Shown here: positions 1 through 7,905 of the stretch, in pieces
Layout of the letters: each line of letters begins with the position of its first letter
How positions within the stretch are numbered: the stretch's first letter is position 1
NCBI GenBank assembly: GCA_902826385.1
Contig: CADEEU010000014.1
Coordinates: forward strand, 1 to 22,591
Source: an uncultured Acidobacteriota bacterium
GTDB lineage: Bacteria; Acidobacteriota; Blastocatellia; Pyrinomonadales; Pyrinomonadaceae
Direction of reading: 5' to 3'
DNA length: 22,591 nucleotides
Notes under the pieces: generated by a model
The model's input: the letters and a program-made list of their open reading frames with translations, nothing else
Told to the model about the DNA's origin: nothing
The model's database searches: none
Position numbers and translations under genes: made by a program

Positions 1-1137
1 GCAGCGAGGGCATTGGTCAAACAAGCGGGTTTGCGAGCGAATCCAAAGCTGACCGTCAGCGGAGCAAAGCAGATTGGCGCCGCTGATAATAATCAAATGG
101 CCGAGGCCATGCTGCCGCTTGAGCTTGGCGGACGTCGAGCAGCCCGGGTTGCCGTCGCACAACGAGAGTTAGAAATTCGCGAGTTTGCGCTTGAGAATCA
201 GGAACGTCTGCTTGCGTCAGAAGTGAGACTCAAATTCGGTGAAGCTCTGGCGGCGATCAAGAAGTTGGAGGTTACCGAAAAGACCTTGGCGGCGGCAAAG
301 CAGGGTTTCGAGCTTGTTGCGGCTAGAGTTACTGAAGGAAAGATCGCACCGCTCGAACAGAATATTTTTCTTGTCGAGGTGAATCGGCTGCAATCGATCC
401 GCGAAACCGCAGAAGGAAAGGCCGAGACGGCAATGTTCGAGCTTCGCAATATGATTGGGATGAAGCCGGAAGAACCGCTGCGTCTTCGCGGCGATTTCAA
501 TAACCTAATCGCAACGCCGCCTTCAGTTTCCGGATCAACCGATTACGCTTTGCGTGAGCGTCCCGATCTGCAAGGTGCAAGGACAATGGACCAACTGGCT
601 GTCGCACAAATCGAAAAGGCAAAGTCTGAAGGGCGGATCGACGCAAGCGTCAAGGCGGGTTACCAGCGCATGAACACCGGCTTTATGCTCAGCGGTTTTG
701 ATGATCGCGGCCTTTTGCGGCCCATTCAGGATGTATTTCACTTTTTCACCTTTGGGGTCGAAATCGATCTTCCGCTGCTCAACCGAAATCAAGGCGCGGT
801 CGAAGCCGCCAAATTCGAGCGAGAAGCGGCTCAGAGGCGAATTGAGTTTGGCGAACTTACTATCCGGCGCGAAGTTGCCGTGGCCTTCGCTCGATATAAC
901 CGTGCGGCGCGGTCATTGTCGATCTTTCAAAACGGCGTCCGCGATCAGGCAAATTCTAATTTGCAGGTAATTTGGCAAACCTACGAACTTGGTTCGAGAA
1001 GTTTGCTTGACTACATTGCCGAGCAACGGCGTTTTCTCGATGTCGAGAACGAATTGATCGATGCCGGACTCGAAACATACATAGCAAACATTGAGATCAT
1101 GCGGGCGACCAATGCACCGGAGTTAAAAAAGAAATGA
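1..1137 (+). CDS. TolC/CusC-family outer membrane efflux channel, 5' end cut by window
   Basis: The frame is open from base 1, so the N-terminus with its signal peptide is missing; the TTG at 13 is probably an internal codon. About 378 residues are visible, against roughly 420-480 for complete family members. The protein is rich in long Ala/Glu/Arg amphipathic helices in two similar halves (visible residues about 35-150 and 250-360), the pattern of OEP-domain trimeric channels, and includes the typical stretch FGVEIDLPLLNRNQG. Such proteins form the outer membrane exit duct of RND pumps. The stop codon overlaps the start of the adaptor gene (ATGA, 1134-1137), so the two are translationally coupled. 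The pairing with a CusB-like adaptor and a YHS protein suggests a heavy-metal (Cu/Ag or Co/Zn/Cd) efflux system. The substrate is inferred from context. Confidence 0.88.
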   Translation, partial: AARALVKQAGLRANPKLTVSGAKQIGAADNNQMAEAMLPLELGGRRAARVAVAQRELEIREFALENQERLLASEVRLKFGEALAAIKKLEVTEKTLAAAKQGFELVAARVTEGKIAPLEQNIFLVEVNRLQSIRETAEGKAETAMFELRNMIGMKPEEPLRLRGDFNNLIATPPSVSGSTDYALRERPDLQGARTMDQLAVAQIEKAKSEGRIDASVKAGYQRMNTGFMLSGFDDRGLLRPIQDVFHFFTFGVEIDLPLLNRNQGAVEAAKFEREAAQRRIEFGELTIRREVAVAFARYNRAARSLSIFQNGVRDQANSNLQVIWQTYELGSRSLLDYIAEQRRFLDVENELIDAGLETYIANIEIMRATNAPELKKK

Positions 1138-2666
1138 CCGAAGAGAATAACGAAGAGTTCAATAAAGAAACAGAAATGGGCGAATACTCGAAGCCAACAC
1201 CGAATCGAAAGCCACTGTATATCGCGTTATCGGTCATCGGCGTTGTCCTAGCGGGAGTGTTACTTTTTTGGTATTTGGGCTCGCGTAAGGGTGGAAATGC
1301 CGTCCCGGCTCCACGGACGGTCACATTCGACGACAACAGCACCGGACAAACAACAGAAACTACGGCCGAACAAACTGTCACCATTCTGCCCGATCAGGTT
1401 GAAAAGATCGGCTTGAAGATCGAAACGGTTGGCGAAACGTTGTCGAGTGAAGCAATGGATGCGGCCTCGACCGGCATCGTCCAATCAAATGCCTACAAAG
1501 AAACGCCGGTGATATCACTTCTCGGTGGGGTACTGCGATCCGTTAGTGGCGAACTAGGCCAGTATGTTGGCAAAGGCCAAACGCTTGCCGTTATCTTCAG
1601 CGATGAACTTGCAGCGTCTCAATCGCGCTATCTGGCCTTGCAAACCGACGCTCAGGCCGCACGGCAAAACTACGACCGGACGGCAAAACTCGTTAAGATC
1701 AGCCCCGTGAGCAATACCGAGGTTGACCAAATGTTGGCGAGGTTAAAGACCGTTCAGGCGGAGTTGGAAGAAAATCGTAAGAGACATGACCGCACCCGCA
1801 AACTGCTTGAAATAGGCGCCGTCAGCCGCGAGGAATTTGAGCAGGCAACAACAAAATTGCGCACATCCGAGGCCGACGTTGAAGAAACGAAAAAGCGATT
1901 TGACCGTGCCGTCAAGGTCGCCGAGATCAATCCTGTCAGCCGAAACGAATTTGAGCAGGCCGCCGTCAAACGCCAAACGGCCGAATCCGACCTTGCGACC
2001 GCTAAGCAAAGACTCTTGTGGCTAGGTTTGTCACCGCAAAAAGTAAATTTGCTCCGCTCCCCATCGCAAATAACGTCGGAGATCGCATTGATGGCGCCTA
2101 TATCAGGCACGATCACAAAGCGAGACGTAAACGCGGGTGAAGTTGTCGAGGCAAACAAGGAATTGATGCGCGTTACAAATCTCGCAAGCGTTTGGGTTAT
2201 CGCTCAGGTCTTTGAAAAGGACCTTTCATCGGTTCGTGATGGAAGCGGAGCAAGCGTAACAACCGGCGCCTATCCTGACAGGCTCTTTCGCGGTCACGTA
2301 ACCTACATCGACCCAAATATCAGCCCCGAAACACGCACCGCACAAGTTAGAGTCGAACTCGACAATCCGGGACAAGTCTTGAAGATCGGAATGTACGTAA
2401 ACGTCGCCTTTGGCGCGGGTGGGATGGCCGAACGCACAATGCCGATGATCCCGTCGTCTGCCGTCCAAAATATGAACGACAAACAGGTTGTTTTCGTCGC
2501 CACCGACAAACCAAATGTCTTTAATATAAAGCCGGTGCGTCTCGGCAAAGAAAACAACGGTAGGTTTGTCGTTCTCGAAGGGCTGAATGTCGGCGACAAG
2601 ATCGTCACAGACGGCAGCTTCCTGCTCCGTGCTGAAATACTAAAAAAGGACCCGACGCATCATTAA
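1134..2666 (+). CDS. CusB-type RND efflux periplasmic adaptor with triplicated hairpin
   Basis: This 510-residue membrane fusion protein has one N-terminal membrane anchor (about residues 27-47, after the basic NRKP), then lipoyl/barrel-sandwich halves around residues 120-160 and 315-345 (LMAPISGTITKRDVNAGEVV). A beta-barrel and membrane-proximal domain follow, with the family motif SPETRTAQVRVELDNP. Adaptors of this kind link an inner-membrane RND pump to a TolC channel. The helical hairpin is unusual: residues 180-293 are three consecutive 38-residue repeats, each with a YDRT/HDRT/FDRA start and a PVS or AVS turn followed by an E-F-E-Q-A-like helix. Most family members have one such unit. 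The start overlaps the upstream channel gene by four bases. The metal substrate is inferred; no CusA pump lies in the window, so it is presumably upstream. Confidence 0.9.
   Translation: MTEENNEEFNKETEMGEYSKPTPNRKPLYIALSVIGVVLAGVLLFWYLGSRKGGNAVPAPRTVTFDDNSTGQTTETTAEQTVTILPDQVEKIGLKIETVGETLSSEAMDAASTGIVQSNAYKETPVISLLGGVLRSVSGELGQYVGKGQTLAVIFSDELAASQSRYLALQTDAQAARQNYDRTAKLVKISPVSNTEVDQMLARLKTVQAELEENRKRHDRTRKLLEIGAVSREEFEQATTKLRTSEADVEETKKRFDRAVKVAEINPVSRNEFEQAAVKRQTAESDLATAKQRLLWLGLSPQKVNLLRSPSQITSEIALMAPISGTITKRDVNAGEVVEANKELMRVTNLASVWVIAQVFEKDLSSVRDGSGASVTTGAYPDRLFRGHVTYIDPNISPETRTAQVRVELDNPGQVLKIGMYVNVAFGAGGMAERTMPMIPSSAVQNMNDKQVVFVATDKPNVFNIKPVRLGKENNGRFVVLEGLNVGDKIVTDGSFLLRAEILKKDPTHH
1671..2012 (+). 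repeat. Three 114-bp in-frame tandem repeats in the adaptor gene
   Basis: Units lie at 1671-1784, 1785-1898 and 1899-2012 and encode three 38-residue copies aligned without gaps. Shared protein positions include DR at 2-3, V-S at 13-14, E at 17 and Q at 20. Units 2 and 3 share the 14-base string gaatttgagcaggc at the same place, but otherwise the DNA has diverged, so the duplication is old. Each unit contains a helix-turn-helix like the tip of an adaptor hairpin. Confidence 0.85.
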
Positions 2667-2721
2667 CGTCGGATACGAGTTGTCAGAGTACGGCCTGCTT
2701 TGCCGCACATTTAAGGAGAAC

Positions 2722-2874
2722 ATGATGATTATAGACTTGGTTTGTAAAATGGAGATTGACGAAGAAGCCGCCAGCTATTCGTTGAATTATGATGGCAAAG
2801 ACTACTTTTTTTGTTCGGAAGGGTGTATGGAAGAATTCACGCGTCGCCCGCTTGATTATGTAGAATCCGTTTAG
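2722..2874 (+). CDS. Small YHS-domain metal-binding protein
   Basis: This 50-residue protein is almost exactly one YHS domain: DLVCKMEIDEEAASYSLNYD, then GKDYFFCSEGCMEEF and a C-terminal PLDYVES. The three cysteines (VCKM and CSEGC) are the usual metal-binding positions of this family, which occurs in copper-transporting ATPases and as stand-alone proteins beside metal efflux genes. AAGGAG at 2713-2718 precedes two adjacent ATG codons (2722 and 2725); the second has the better 6-base spacing, so the first residue is uncertain by one. A TTG-started extension to 2680 is unlikely. It follows the adaptor by 55 bases in the same direction and probably acts as a cytoplasmic metal chaperone or sensor for the efflux system, which is inferred. 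Confidence 0.82.
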   Translation: MMIIDLVCKMEIDEEAASYSLNYDGKDYFFCSEGCMEEFTRRPLDYVESV

Positions 2875-2901
2875 CCGCGCTAGACGTAGGAGACAATCGC
2901 G

Positions 2902-3774
2902 ATGTGTAGATTTCTCGGTTATTTGGGAAGCGAAATTTTGCTCGCTGACCTGATTTCAAATCCAGCTAACTCACTCATTCGTCAAAGTTATAAGTCCAAA
3001 GAACGGAGCGAGCCACTAAATGGCGATGGGTTTGGCATTGGTTGGTATTCACCAGCGATTTCCAACGAGGCCTGTGTTTTTACCAGCATAACTCCAGCCT
3101 GGAGCAATCGTAACCTGTTGAATTTAGCTCAACATATCCGATCGCCCTGTTTTTTCGCTCACGTTCGCTCCGCATCGCCCGGAATGGTTGTCTCCGAAAG
3201 TAATTGTCATCCATTCCGTCAAGGGCGATTTATGTGGATGCACAACGGTACGATCGAAGGCTTTAGTTCTATAAAGCGCCGCCTGCGACACTCGTTGACT
3301 GACGAGATTTATCAGACGATTGAAGGCACCACGGATTCCGAGCACGCTTTTGCTGTTTTCTTAAACCTTCTGGGCCGACACACGGAAAAACTAGGAGCAG
3401 TGGATTTGGCGAGCGGATTGGTGAAAACCATTCGCCAACTTGAGGAATGGGCGTATGAAGCTGGAATCGAAAAGCCTTCAGTTTATAATTTTGCGGTCAC
3501 TGATGGTGAGAGCCTTGTAACAGTACGTTATGTCTCAAATCCGCAAATTGAACCGATTTCACTATACTTTTCAAACCGCGGAAAATACAGGTACCGTGAA
3601 GGGAAGTTTGAAATAGTTGAATCCGACAGCGAACAAAGCGGAATCATCATCGCTTCCGAGAGATTGACCGATGATCGAACGAGCTGGACTAGAGTCGCCC
3701 CAAACCACGTCGTAATTGTTAATAGTGGATTGGACGTAGTGGTGCAACTTCTACCCAACGTACGGGTCAGTTAA
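2902..3774 (+). CDS. Class II glutamine amidotransferase (YafJ/EgtC-like)
   Basis: A 290-residue N-terminal-nucleophile glutaminase. It begins MCRFLGYLG, so Cys2 becomes the catalytic N-terminal nucleophile after Met removal. Family motifs follow in order: NGDGFGIGWY (about residues 40-49), FAHVRSASPG (about 86-95) and CHPFRQGRFMWMHNGTI (about 102-118), which carries the oxyanion-hole HNG. It releases ammonia from glutamine, but the acceptor enzyme is unknown; no synthase domain is present, as in stand-alone YafJ proteins. AGGAG at 2888-2892 lies 9 bases before the ATG. It sits 27 bases after the YHS gene on the same strand, but there is no obvious functional link to metal efflux. Base composition is slightly more AT-rich than the efflux genes. 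Confidence 0.85.
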   Translation: MCRFLGYLGSEILLADLISNPANSLIRQSYKSKERSEPLNGDGFGIGWYSPAISNEACVFTSITPAWSNRNLLNLAQHIRSPCFFAHVRSASPGMVVSESNCHPFRQGRFMWMHNGTIEGFSSIKRRLRHSLTDEIYQTIEGTTDSEHAFAVFLNLLGRHTEKLGAVDLASGLVKTIRQLEEWAYEAGIEKPSVYNFAVTDGESLVTVRYVSNPQIEPISLYFSNRGKYRYREGKFEIVESDSEQSGIIIASERLTDDRTSWTRVAPNHVVIVNSGLDVVVQLLPNVRVS

Positions 3775-3981
3775 ATAAATCCCGCAAATGGAGAACCGGG
3801 CAGACCTGTCGTGTCAGCCTCAAATCATCAAACAGAAATAAGCTAACTTCTCCTTCATTTGCTACTGCAACATGTTGTTTGACACTGCCGACAGGGTCTT
3901 GTACTTTTACTATTATGAAATTGAAAATCGATTTCAATAAGATTTCTTGTTTTTGTGGCTCGTAATCTAACTGGTGTTTTT
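3775..3981 (+). promoter_or_regulatory. Leader of the TonB receptor gene with putative promoter
   Basis: This 207-base gap has no credible coding sequence. TTGACA at 3879-3884 followed after 17 bases by TACTTT (3902-3907) is a possible sigma70-type promoter with a perfect -35 but a poor -10. The Fur-like palindrome at 3920-3938 is just downstream, where bound repressor would block transcription. No clear terminator is seen for the preceding amidotransferase gene. Confidence 0.35.
3920..3938. promoter_or_regulatory. 19-bp palindrome resembling a Fur-family operator
   Basis: Perfect 7-bp inverted arms ATTGAAA and TTTCAAT flank a 5-base spacer. The 19-bp length, AT-rich arms and position 44 bases before the receptor ATG resemble Fur-family metal-responsive operators, though the sequence is not the enterobacterial consensus. 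A metal-dependent repressor of the TonB receptor gene is inferred. Confidence 0.4.
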
Positions 3982-6417
3982 ATGAAGAGTATTGCTGTGA
4001 GATCCGTTGCTTTTAGTTTAGCCTTTTCCATTTTTGCCGTAATCGGTTATTCACAGGAGCGTAATGGCGTGGAGGGGCGAATCGTTGATAGTAACGGCGC
4101 CGTAGTTGCGGGAGCAACGCTGACCATTCGGCACCAGGATGTCCGGTTGGTTGCAAAAGCCGTAACAGACGGCGAAGGCCGGTACTCCCTTACAAATATG
4201 TCAGAGGGTAAGTATGACGTCACGATCGGTGCCATAGGTTTTGCGACACTACGCAGTGAAATGACAATCCCGTCGACGCAGCTAGTCGTCTTTACCATAA
4301 CACCCGGAGGCATTGCAGTGGACGTTTCCGTTACGTCAAGCTATCTCGCCGGAACCCCGGAAAGCCTTTCGGAAATTCCGGGTTCTATCGAACGGATCGA
4401 TAGGCAAACACTGGAAAACAGCCGCGCGTTCAATTTCTCCGAAGTGCTTAGGAAAGTATCCGGTGTGAATATAAGGGATGAGGAGGGGTTTGGTTTGCGG
4501 CCCAACATCGGCATTCGCGGCACCAATCCGACGCGCTCAACCAAGGTGTTGCTGCTTGAAGATGGTCTTCCATTGTCTTATGCACCCTACGGAGATAATG
4601 CGTCTTACTACCATCCTCCGGTTGAGAGATACGAGTCGATCGAGGTCCTAAAGGGATCGGGTCAGATTGCTTATGGCCCACAAACGATTGCGGGCCTAAT
4701 CAATTATCTGACACCCAATCCGCCTGATAAACCGACTTTCAATTTCAAACTAGAAGGCGGCAATAGAAGTTTTTTCAACGGCGGAGCAAGTTTTGGCGGC
4801 ACGTTTGGCAAACTTGGTGCGATTTTTAATTTCAATCATAAACAGGGTAATGGATCTAAAGAAAATACAAGTTTTAAGCTGTATGATTTTTCAAACAAAT
4901 CGGTTTTGCAGTTAAACGCTCGCAACGCACTTACTGGAAAATTTACTTTCTTTCGTGAGGATTCGAACCTAACCTACACAGGTGCGACCGAGGCGGAATT
5001 CGCCGCAGACCCCCGCAGCAACGTATTTAAGAACGATTTCTTTTATGGCCGAAGGTCGGGTGTTTCGTTGCAGCACGCCGCGGTTCTGACCTCTAAAATC
5101 AATCTGACGACTAGCTTTTACTCTAACTATTTTTCACGCGACTGGTGGCGTCAGTCGTCCAATTCCAGTCAGCGTCCTAATCGTTTGAACGTCGATCCCG
5201 ATTGCCTCAGTCTGGCTGCATTGAACACTACCTGCGGCAACGAAGGAAGGCTTCGCGATTATCTTACTCATGGCGTCGAGACGCGGCTGACCACAAACTT
5301 CAATTTCGGATCAGTCGCGAACGAACTTGTCGTTGGCTTTAGGATTCATCGCGAAGATCAGGAACGGATCCAGCGAAATGGCGACCTTCCAACATCGCGC
5401 GACGGCACTATTGCGGAAAACAACGAGCGTAAAGCTTTCGCTCAATCCGGATTTATTCAACATCGCTTTACATGGAAGAACCTTGCATTGACGCCGGGCG
5501 TACGTTTTGAGCGCGTTGCATTTGGCCGAACTAATCGTCTCGCCAACAACGGAGCAGGGGCGATCGGTGAAACAACCGTGACCGAGATCATTCCGGGTTT
5601 TGGCGTCGCTTACTCGGGTGTAAAGTATACTACGCTTTATGCCGGCGTTCATCGAGGGTTTTCCCCTCCTAGAGTAGAGGACGTCGTAACAAATTCTGGC
5701 GGCGTGATCGAGCTTGATTCAGAATTGAGTTGGAACTATGAGGTCGGAGTGCGAGCTCGACCACTCAGAGGAACCGAATTTTCGGCCGCATTTTTCCGCA
5801 ACGATTATCAGAATCAGATCGTCGCGGCTTCGATAGCTGGCGGGGCGGCCTTTACAAACGGCGGAGCCACACTACAGCAGGGGTTTGAATTTACGGGGCA
5901 GATCGATTCCGGCTCTGTTTTTCGTAGCCCCCATAATCTTTACCTACGAACCGCCTATACCTTTTTGCCGACGGCGGAGTTCCGTGGCATGCGCCTAAGC
6001 TCTATCACCAGTTCGGCAACACTTAATGTGTACTGCCCGACGACCAAGCGGGTATCGGCCACCAGTTGTTCGATTACTGAGAATCGACTACCGTATGCAC
6101 CGCGTGTCCTTATGACGACAAGCATCGGCTATTCGCATCCACGCGGTCTCGACGCTTTTGTGGAAAACGTTTACGTCGGGCGCCAGTTCGGCGACGATTT
6201 GAACGCGGTTAACCCGAACTCGAATGGCCAACTTGGAGCGATACCAAGCCAAACTTATTGGAACGCGACGGCAAACTACCGTGTCGAGAAATGGAAGACG
6301 ACATTTTTCGTTACGGGCAAGAACTTGCTCGACCGGATATACATCGTTGACCGTACGCGTGGATTGCTGCCCTCAGGTCCGCGTCTCGTTCAAACCGGAA
6401 TCAAGGTGAGTTTTTAA
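3982..6417 (+). CDS. FecA-like TonB-dependent outer membrane receptor
   Basis: An 811-residue outer membrane receptor. A signal peptide covers residues 1 to about 25 (MKSIAVRSVAFSLAFSIFAV, ending near YSQ). A carboxypeptidase-like beta-sandwich follows (about 30-110, GRIVDSNGAVVAGATL). The plug domain has FecA-like features: SEVLRKVSGVNIRDEEGFGLR, then RPNIGIRGTNPTRSTKVLLL and LEDGLPLSYAPYGDN. The beta-barrel ends in aromatic Phe (VSF), as expected for outer membrane insertion. Two loop segments each contain a closely spaced cysteine pair. The ATG at 3982 is preferred over a GTG at 3955 because it starts the signal peptide directly. Ferric-citrate or another metal chelate is a plausible ligand given the FecA-like plug and the metal genes nearby, but ligand identity is not shown by sequence. 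Confidence 0.88.
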   Translation: MKSIAVRSVAFSLAFSIFAVIGYSQERNGVEGRIVDSNGAVVAGATLTIRHQDVRLVAKAVTDGEGRYSLTNMSEGKYDVTIGAIGFATLRSEMTIPSTQLVVFTITPGGIAVDVSVTSSYLAGTPESLSEIPGSIERIDRQTLENSRAFNFSEVLRKVSGVNIRDEEGFGLRPNIGIRGTNPTRSTKVLLLEDGLPLSYAPYGDNASYYHPPVERYESIEVLKGSGQIAYGPQTIAGLINYLTPNPPDKPTFNFKLEGGNRSFFNGGASFGGTFGKLGAIFNFNHKQGNGSKENTSFKLYDFSNKSVLQLNARNALTGKFTFFREDSNLTYTGATEAEFAADPRSNVFKNDFFYGRRSGVSLQHAAVLTSKINLTTSFYSNYFSRDWWRQSSNSSQRPNRLNVDPDCLSLAALNTTCGNEGRLRDYLTHGVETRLTTNFNFGSVANELVVGFRIHREDQERIQRNGDLPTSRDGTIAENNERKAFAQSGFIQHRFTWKNLALTPGVRFERVAFGRTNRLANNGAGAIGETTVTEIIPGFGVAYSGVKYTTLYAGVHRGFSPPRVEDVVTNSGGVIELDSELSWNYEVGVRARPLRGTEFSAAFFRNDYQNQIVAASIAGGAAFTNGGATLQQGFEFTGQIDSGSVFRSPHNLYLRTAYTFLPTAEFRGMRLSSITSSATLNVYCPTTKRVSATSCSITENRLPYAPRVLMTTSIGYSHPRGLDAFVENVYVGRQFGDDLNAVNPNSNGQLGAIPSQTYWNATANYRVEKWKTTFFVTGKNLLDRIYIVDRTRGLLPSGPRLVQTGIKVSF

Positions 6418-6478
6418 TTCGGCAGAAGTGAAATATCGGTAGGAACACGGAGTTCAGTGTGAGTGTAGAAAGCTTTAT

Positions 6479-7087
6479 TTATGCGGTCCGCAGTTCGCGT
6501 CTTGCACCTGAAAAGACACGAAAAGCGGAACGCAGGAAAAGCACCACCAAAGCGAGAGCGATTATAATGTCTGGCCAGCCCGACTGAAAGAACCAAACCG
6601 CGCCGGCAGCGACAAAGACCGAGACATTCGAAGCAATATCGTTACGCGAACATTCCCACACCGAACTCATATTCACATCGTCTGTCTTGTGACGCGTAAG
6701 CAGATAAAGGCATATCGAATTCCCGACGAGGGCAAGCAAACTAACCACGCCCATGATTTCAAAAATAGGAACGGTCGGAACCATCAGTTTGTAGATCACT
6801 TGTCCGAGCACAACGAGCGCCGCTAGAAGGATCAAACCGCCTTTGAATAAAGCGACCTGAGCCTTAGCCTGCGATGATTTATAGACAACGTAAAGGCTCA
6901 GCCCGTACGTCATCGCATCGCCAAGATTGTCCAGCGAATCAGACAGCAACGCGCTCGAACCCGCATAAATGCCCGCACCGATTCCAGCCACAAACATCGC
7001 GACGTTTATACCAAGCACGATCTTCAACGTCGAACTCTGCTTTTCCCGCAAAGCCTCGATTGCACAATCATCTTCACAGCAAGCCAT
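6479..7087 (-). CDS. CDF-type cation transporter lacking the C-terminal domain
   Basis: A polytopic inner membrane protein of about 202 residues with six predicted membrane segments. It carries the two cation diffusion facilitator metal-site motifs, SDSLDNLGDA (helix II) and NDIASNVSVF (helix V). CDF proteins export divalent metals (Zn, Co, Cd, Fe, Mn) by proton antiport. The usual cytoplasmic C-terminal regulatory domain is absent: the protein stops soon after helix VI at RRELRTA. The N-terminus MACCEDDCAIEAL is cysteine- and acid-rich and could bind metal. The ATG at 7087 is chosen because the family starts near the CxxDCA segment; an in-frame ATG at 7156 would add 23 residues. It is convergent with the TonB receptor across a 61-base gap with no clear terminator. 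Confidence 0.82.
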   Translation of the reverse strand: MACCEDDCAIEALREKQSSTLKIVLGINVAMFVAGIGAGIYAGSSALLSDSLDNLGDAMTYGLSLYVVYKSSQAKAQVALFKGGLILLAALVVLGQVIYKLMVPTVPIFEIMGVVSLLALVGNSICLYLLTRHKTDDVNMSSVWECSRNDIASNVSVFVAAGAVWFFQSGWPDIIIALALVVLFLRSAFRVFSGARRELRTA

Positions 7088-7485
7088 AACGACACCAATT
7101 TCAGAATAGGTCAATGCCCAAACGTTATCAACGAGAGCAGCAGCATTACCGCTCATAACGGATCCGATTATCGTTACAGAACCTTATCGAAGCCGCTCGG
7201 GGAAAAGTCTCATCAAGCCTCGCCGGTGTAAACCGCGCCAATAAAAAAATAGCGGATGGCAGCGGCTAGGATATGTTATTATTCTGCGTGGGAACCAACG
7301 CGGCATTTATGTTGTTTTTGCCTACATTGCATGCTGCCGAAACTCTGATACGTTTAGTTGACTTGGTTGCAGGTTGGTTGCAGCGTTCCTGATCATGGCT
7401 TATTAGTGTTGAATCGAGACGGCTGTAAGTTGCTGATTCTAAGAGCTTTTGAGCACTTTTGACAAATTATACGAACCTACCTAAA
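7088..7485. other. Non-coding stretch left of the tRNA fragment, with arm-site-like repeats
   Basis: About 400 bases without a credible gene. It must hold the promoter of the minus-strand CDF gene. The 10-base string TTGGTTGCAG occurs twice at an 11-base period (7363-7372 and 7374-7383), with a weaker copy TTAGTTGAC just before. Helically phased short repeats about 100 bases from an attachment core resemble integrase arm-type binding sites, but this is an inference. The 5' half of the tRNA that should precede 7486 is not here. Confidence 0.4.
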
Positions 7486-7534
7486 TCGCTTGGGGTGCGA
7501 GAGGTCGTGAGTTCAAATCTCGCCGTCCCGACCA
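7486..7534 (+). tRNA. 3' half of a tRNA-Pro(GGG) gene, probable att site
   Basis: The segment folds as the 3' part of a tRNA. Anticodon stem TCGC/GCGA encloses the 7-base loop TTGGGGT with anticodon GGG at 7492-7494. A variable region follows, then a T arm with GTGAG and CTCGC around TTCAAAT (7507-7523), the acceptor 3' strand CGTCCCG (7524-7530), discriminator A and encoded CCA. The fifth anticodon-stem pair is already mismatched (A7485/G7501), and no D arm or CGGGACG acceptor 5' strand lies in the preceding 80 bases. It is therefore a fragment and not a functional tRNA, of the type left when an integrase uses the anticodon-to-3' end of a tRNA gene as attachment site. Confidence 0.8.
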
Positions 7535-7540
7535 ATAAAC

Positions 7541-7576
7541 ATGGGGCTTTCGAAGAAATTCGAAAGTCCCATTTTT
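7541..7576 (+). terminator. Rho-independent terminator after the tRNA fragment
   Basis: A 14-base arm ATGGGGCTTTCGAA (7541-7554) pairs with TTCGAAAGTCCCAT (7559-7572) with one G-U pair, closing a GAAA tetraloop (7555-7558), and is followed by T residues to 7576. It stands six bases after the CCA end, as expected for the original transcription terminator of a tRNA gene. Confidence 0.85.
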
Positions 7577-7905
7577 CGTGGTTTCCAAAAGGCCACGAGA
7601 GGGCGGGTTGCTAAACCTCTTGATTGCCACATTTACGAATCCCGACCCGTCAGAAATAGCGCCTCCATTTTGCAACCAACTTTCTTCGCCTCAGATTCGG
7701 GCCATTTTGGTGAACAGACGCACCAACCACGGTGCGAGGAAGAACCAACTGATGCTCCGGCGTTCCAAATTCCACCTTTTCACCCCAATTCCCAGTAAAT
7801 AAGCGGCTAACAGTCAGCGGAATAGAACTTGCGAATGGCTACGCGAGAGGCACCGGTTTGTCATGCCCTCGACTACGGACCAACGCAAATCTAAACGCGA
7901 AGAAT
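7577..7905. other. Non-coding region between terminator and integrase
   Basis: About 330 bases. Short open frames exist on the plus strand, but none has a ribosome binding site or a recognisable product. The stretch presumably contains the integrase promoter and any right-arm integration sites; no clear repeat or promoter could be picked out. Confidence 0.4.

Noticed and set aside
3955..3981. GTG start for the TonB receptor nine codons upstream
   Set aside because: The ATG at 3982 directly begins a standard signal peptide; the upstream extension MARNLTGVF would spoil its N-region.
7481..7675. Minus-strand open frame containing GRRDLNSRPLAPQ
   Set aside because: This peptide is the well-known false translation of the antisense of a tRNA T arm and acceptor stem. 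The DNA is the tRNA-Pro fragment and its terminator.
7541..7802. Two overlapping plus-strand frames between the terminator and the integrase
   Set aside because: They begin inside or beside the terminator hairpin, lack ribosome sites and show no protein-like composition or recognisable family.
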